NCBI GenBank assembly: GCA_040758255.1
Contig: JBFLVX010000042.1
Span: 1-15,757, forward strand
Length of the DNA: 15,757 nucleotides
Origin: JACRPZ01 sp040758255
Lineage (GTDB): Bacteria; Nitrospirota; Thermodesulfovibrionia; UBA6902
Direction: 5' to 3'
In this document: piece by piece, positions 14,045 through 15,757 of the stretch
Position numbering within the stretch: the stretch's first letter is position 1
How the letters are laid out: each line of letters opens with the position of its first letter
Made by a program: the position numbers and the translations under genes
Notes under the pieces: generated by a model
Seen by the model: only the letters and a program-made list of their open reading frames with translations
Databases searched by the model: none
What the model was told of the DNA's origin: nothing

Positions 14045-15757
14045 AGATACAGAGCATTCCTGCCGAAGAAGTCCTGAAACATCTCGTTGTGCCCGAAGAC
14101 GGGCTTCATCAAAAAGCAGCGGAGAGGCGGCTTTCCGAATTCGGCCCAAATGAAATAAAGGAAGTAAAGAAAAAATCCCTGCTAAAGAAACTGACTGAGC
14201 AGTTCACGCATTTCCTCGCAATACTGCTCTGGGTCGCCGCGTCCTTCTGCTTTTTATCAGAATATCTTCATCCCGGAGAAGGCATGCTCATGCTCGGTTT
14301 AGCGATCATTGGGGTCATCGTCATTAACGCGATATTTACCTTTATTCAGGAACACCGCGCTGAAAAGGCGCTCGCCGCGCTGAAAAAGATGCTTCCATCT
14401 TATGTAAAAGTTTTAAGGGAAGGGAGAGAGAAAGAAGTCCCTTCAGCAGATATTGTGCCCGGGGACATCATCTTTATTTCTGAAGGGGACAAAGTGCCTG
14501 CGGACGCAAGGCTGATACAGGCGTCAGGCCTGATGATAAACAATGCCGCTCTTACAGGTGAATCCGAGCCTGTGCCGAGGACCGCGGAGATGTTTGAAGG
14601 TGAATTTATTGAGAGCCCCAACATAGCGTTTGCCGGAACAACAGCGGTCAGCGGGTCGGGGAAGGCGGTTGTATTTGCCACAGGCATGAGCACTGAATTC
14701 GGCCGCATAGCGCATCTTACCGAGGCCGTTGAAGCGGGATTAAGCCCTCTTCAGAAAGAGATCATCAAGGTGACAAGGATTGTCGCGGCAATCGCAACAT
14801 TAATGGGCGTATTCTTCTTTGCACTTGGGTATTTCATCGGAAGGTCTTTCTGGGAGAATTTCATATTTGCAGTAGGGATCATAGTCGCCAATGTTCCTGA
14901 AGGGCTGCTTCCTACAGTCACGCTTTCGCTTGCTATGGGCAGTCAGAGGATGGCAAAGAGGAAGGCGCTGATAAAAACGCTTACAGCGGTTGAAACGCTT
15001 GGCTCTGTATCTGTCATATGCACTGACAAGACAGGGACTCTGACGCAGAATAAGATGGAAGTAAAAACGATATGGACAGTATCAGATTTAATTCCCTCAC
15101 CCTCCCCTTCATCCCCTCCCCTCCCGAAGCGGGTCTCCGCGAAGGGTCGCTTCGACAAGGGAGGGGAAATGCCCTACGACATACTTATAAAGATCGCCCT
15201 GCTTTGTAACAACGCCAGGTTAGTCAACGGTGAATACAAGGGAGACCCGACAGAGATCGCCCTGCTGAAAAAAGCGAATGAAACAATAGGTGAATTCAGG
15301 GCGGAGAGAGTATCTGAAATTCCCTTTGACTCTGAGAGAAAAAGGATGACGGTTGTTTGCAGGATAAAGGATGCAGGATTCAAGATACAGGATGAACAAA
15401 ATCGTTCATCGGGCATCATGCATCATGCATCCTTTAGTTCCTTCACTAAAGGCGCTCTTGAGACTGTGCTTCCTCTCTGCACAACTGTTTTGAAAAACGG
15501 GATGGTTGTGCCGCTGGATGACGTCATGCGAAAAGAGATTGAGGATGCTTATGATTCAATGACAAGTAAAGGGTTAAGAGTTCTCGCGTTTGCGTATAAA
15601 GAAGACGGCATGAATTTGAACGGTTTAAACGCTTTGAACGGTTTAAACAATTCGGATATCGAATCCGATCTCATCTTCACAGGCCTCATAGGACTTGAAG
15701 ATCCTCCGAGGCCTGAAGTTCCCGAAGCCATCAGCAAATGCAGGGAAGCGGGTATCA
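14041..15757 (+). CDS. P2-type (Na+/K+- or Ca2+-ATPase-like) cation-transporting ATPase, 3' partial
   Basis: 572 codons before the right edge; about 900 residues would be normal. Domain order: cation ATPase N-terminal region (1-45, RRLSEFGPNEI), first membrane pair (about 55-100), actuator domain with LTGES (171-175), second membrane pair with NVPEGLLPTVTLSLA (from 284), phosphorylation site ICTDKTGTLT with Asp329, nucleotide-binding domain with CNNARL, FDSERKRM and FTKGA (468-472), and hinge DPPRPEV (554-560), then CREAGI at the cut. The NVPEGLL sequence resembles the Na,K-ATPase (P2C) branch more than SERCA, but the ion cannot be assigned. The gene starts inside the Usp stop codon (ATGA). 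Three repeat-like insertions (15094-15171, 15366-15435, 15615-15648) lie in the cytoplasmic domains; all leave the frame open and all key motifs intact. Confidence 0.95.
   Translation, partial: MKIQSIPAEEVLKHLVVPEDGLHQKAAERRLSEFGPNEIKEVKKKSLLKKLTEQFTHFLAILLWVAASFCFLSEYLHPGEGMLMLGLAIIGVIVINAIFTFIQEHRAEKALAALKKMLPSYVKVLREGREKEVPSADIVPGDIIFISEGDKVPADARLIQASGLMINNAALTGESEPVPRTAEMFEGEFIESPNIAFAGTTAVSGSGKAVVFATGMSTEFGRIAHLTEAVEAGLSPLQKEIIKVTRIVAAIATLMGVFFFALGYFIGRSFWENFIFAVGIIVANVPEGLLPTVTLSLAMGSQRMAKRKALIKTLTAVETLGSVSVICTDKTGTLTQNKMEVKTIWTVSDLIPSPSPSSPPLPKRVSAKGRFDKGGEMPYDILIKIALLCNNARLVNGEYKGDPTEIALLKKANETIGEFRAERVSEIPFDSERKRMTVVCRIKDAGFKIQDEQNRSSGIMHHASFSSFTKGALETVLPLCTTVLKNGMVVPLDDVMRKEIEDAYDSMTSKGLRVLAFAYKEDGMNLNGLNALNGLNNSDIESDLIFTGLIGLEDPPRPEVPEAISKCREAGI
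15094..15171 (+). repeat. Palindromic C/G-rich repeat element inserted in frame in the ATPase
   Basis: A CCCTC-rich tract leads into a hairpin: TCCCCTCCCCTCCCGAAGCG (15112-15131) and its near complement (15148-15167) match at 17 of 20 positions around a 16-base loop. It encodes residues about 352-377, a Pro/Ser-rich then Lys/Arg/Gly-rich stretch (PSPSPSSPPLPKRVSAKG then RFDKGGEM) unlike the surrounding protein, placed between the phosphorylation site and the nucleotide-binding domain. It resembles dispersed intergenic palindromes. Confidence 0.7.
15366..15435 (+). repeat. 70-base palindromic repeat element inserted in frame in the ATPase
   Basis: Two 32-base arms around a 6-base loop (15398-15403). 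The outer 10 bases (AAAGGATGCA / TGCATCCTTT) and inner 7 bases (GATGAAC / GTTCATC) pair perfectly, and 9 of the 15 positions between them match, giving 26 of 32. Each arm is built of short GGATGCA/GATACA-like units. It encodes residues about 442-465, rich in Lys, Gln, Asp, Ser and His, between the conserved strand MTVVCRI and FTKGA. A second small hairpin, CCTTTAG (15431-15437) with CTAAAGG (15446-15452), overlaps its right end. Confidence 0.75.
15615..15648 (+). repeat. 18-base tandem direct repeat in frame in the ATPase
   Basis: TTTGAACGGTTTAAAC occurs perfectly at 15615-15630 and 15633-15648, period 18 bases, encoding LNGLNA then LNGLNN. Each copy holds the palindrome GTTTAAAC. It lies just before ESDLIFTGLIGLEDPPR, at the end of the nucleotide-binding domain, where related ATPases have a short variable loop. 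Confidence 0.75.

Noticed and set aside
15094..15171. Low-complexity region as a frameshift or assembly error in the ATPase
   Set aside because: The frame is identical before and after, and all conserved motifs are recovered in the same frame, so an in-frame insertion fits better.

Overview
The window looks like a chromosomal stretch from a Gram-negative, anaerobic or respiratory bacterium of moderate GC. A member of Nitrospirota (Thermodesulfovibrionia-like) or a deltaproteobacterial lineage is my best guess. The reasons are a BamD-type outer-membrane assembly lipoprotein, a System II (ResB/CcsA) cytochrome c maturation pair beside a pentaheme cytochrome c, several c-di-GMP genes, and scattered small palindromic repeats. 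The assignment is inferred from gene content, not from a marker gene.

Layout from left to right. The 3' part of a GAF plus HD-GYP phosphodiesterase gene (+) faces an EAL phosphodiesterase with a degenerate GGDEF-like N-terminus (-). A small DUF3568-type lipoprotein (+) follows, facing a two-gene minus-strand unit of bamD and a siroheme-synthesis gene (CysG N-terminal/Met8 type). Next come tRNA-Val(TAC) and tRNA-Asp(GTC), separated by an imperfect inverted repeat, then a small PilZ protein (+). A minus-strand cluster runs resB, ccsA, recN, cysK. Divergent from resB is a periplasmic pentaheme cytochrome (+), followed by a second PilZ protein (+) behind a perfect CRP-type palindrome. An APS-kinase-like protein lies on the minus strand. 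After it come a decayed N-terminal fragment of a DUF1016/YhcG-type nuclease and a tandem universal stress protein overlapping (ATGA) a P2-type cation ATPase that runs off the right edge.

How the genes fit together. ResB and CcsA move haem and ligate it to apocytochromes such as the neighbouring pentaheme protein. The Met8-type protein, the APS kinase and cysteine synthase form a loose sulfur/tetrapyrrole theme. Two phosphodiesterases (HD-GYP, EAL) and two PilZ receptors give four c-di-GMP genes in 16 kb. The Usp and ATPase are translationally coupled and may form an ion-homeostasis unit.

The two most unusual observations are these. (1) The P-type ATPase gene carries three unrelated repeat-like or palindromic insertions, all in frame and all in cytoplasmic N/P-domain loops, much like Rickettsia palindromic elements. 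(2) Four genes (PilZ, cysK, APS kinase, Usp) have a perfect TATAAT box ending only 6 to 8 bases before the ATG and no usable Shine-Dalgarno sequence, which predicts leaderless mRNAs. Other genes in the window have clear Shine-Dalgarno sequences, so two initiation modes appear to coexist.
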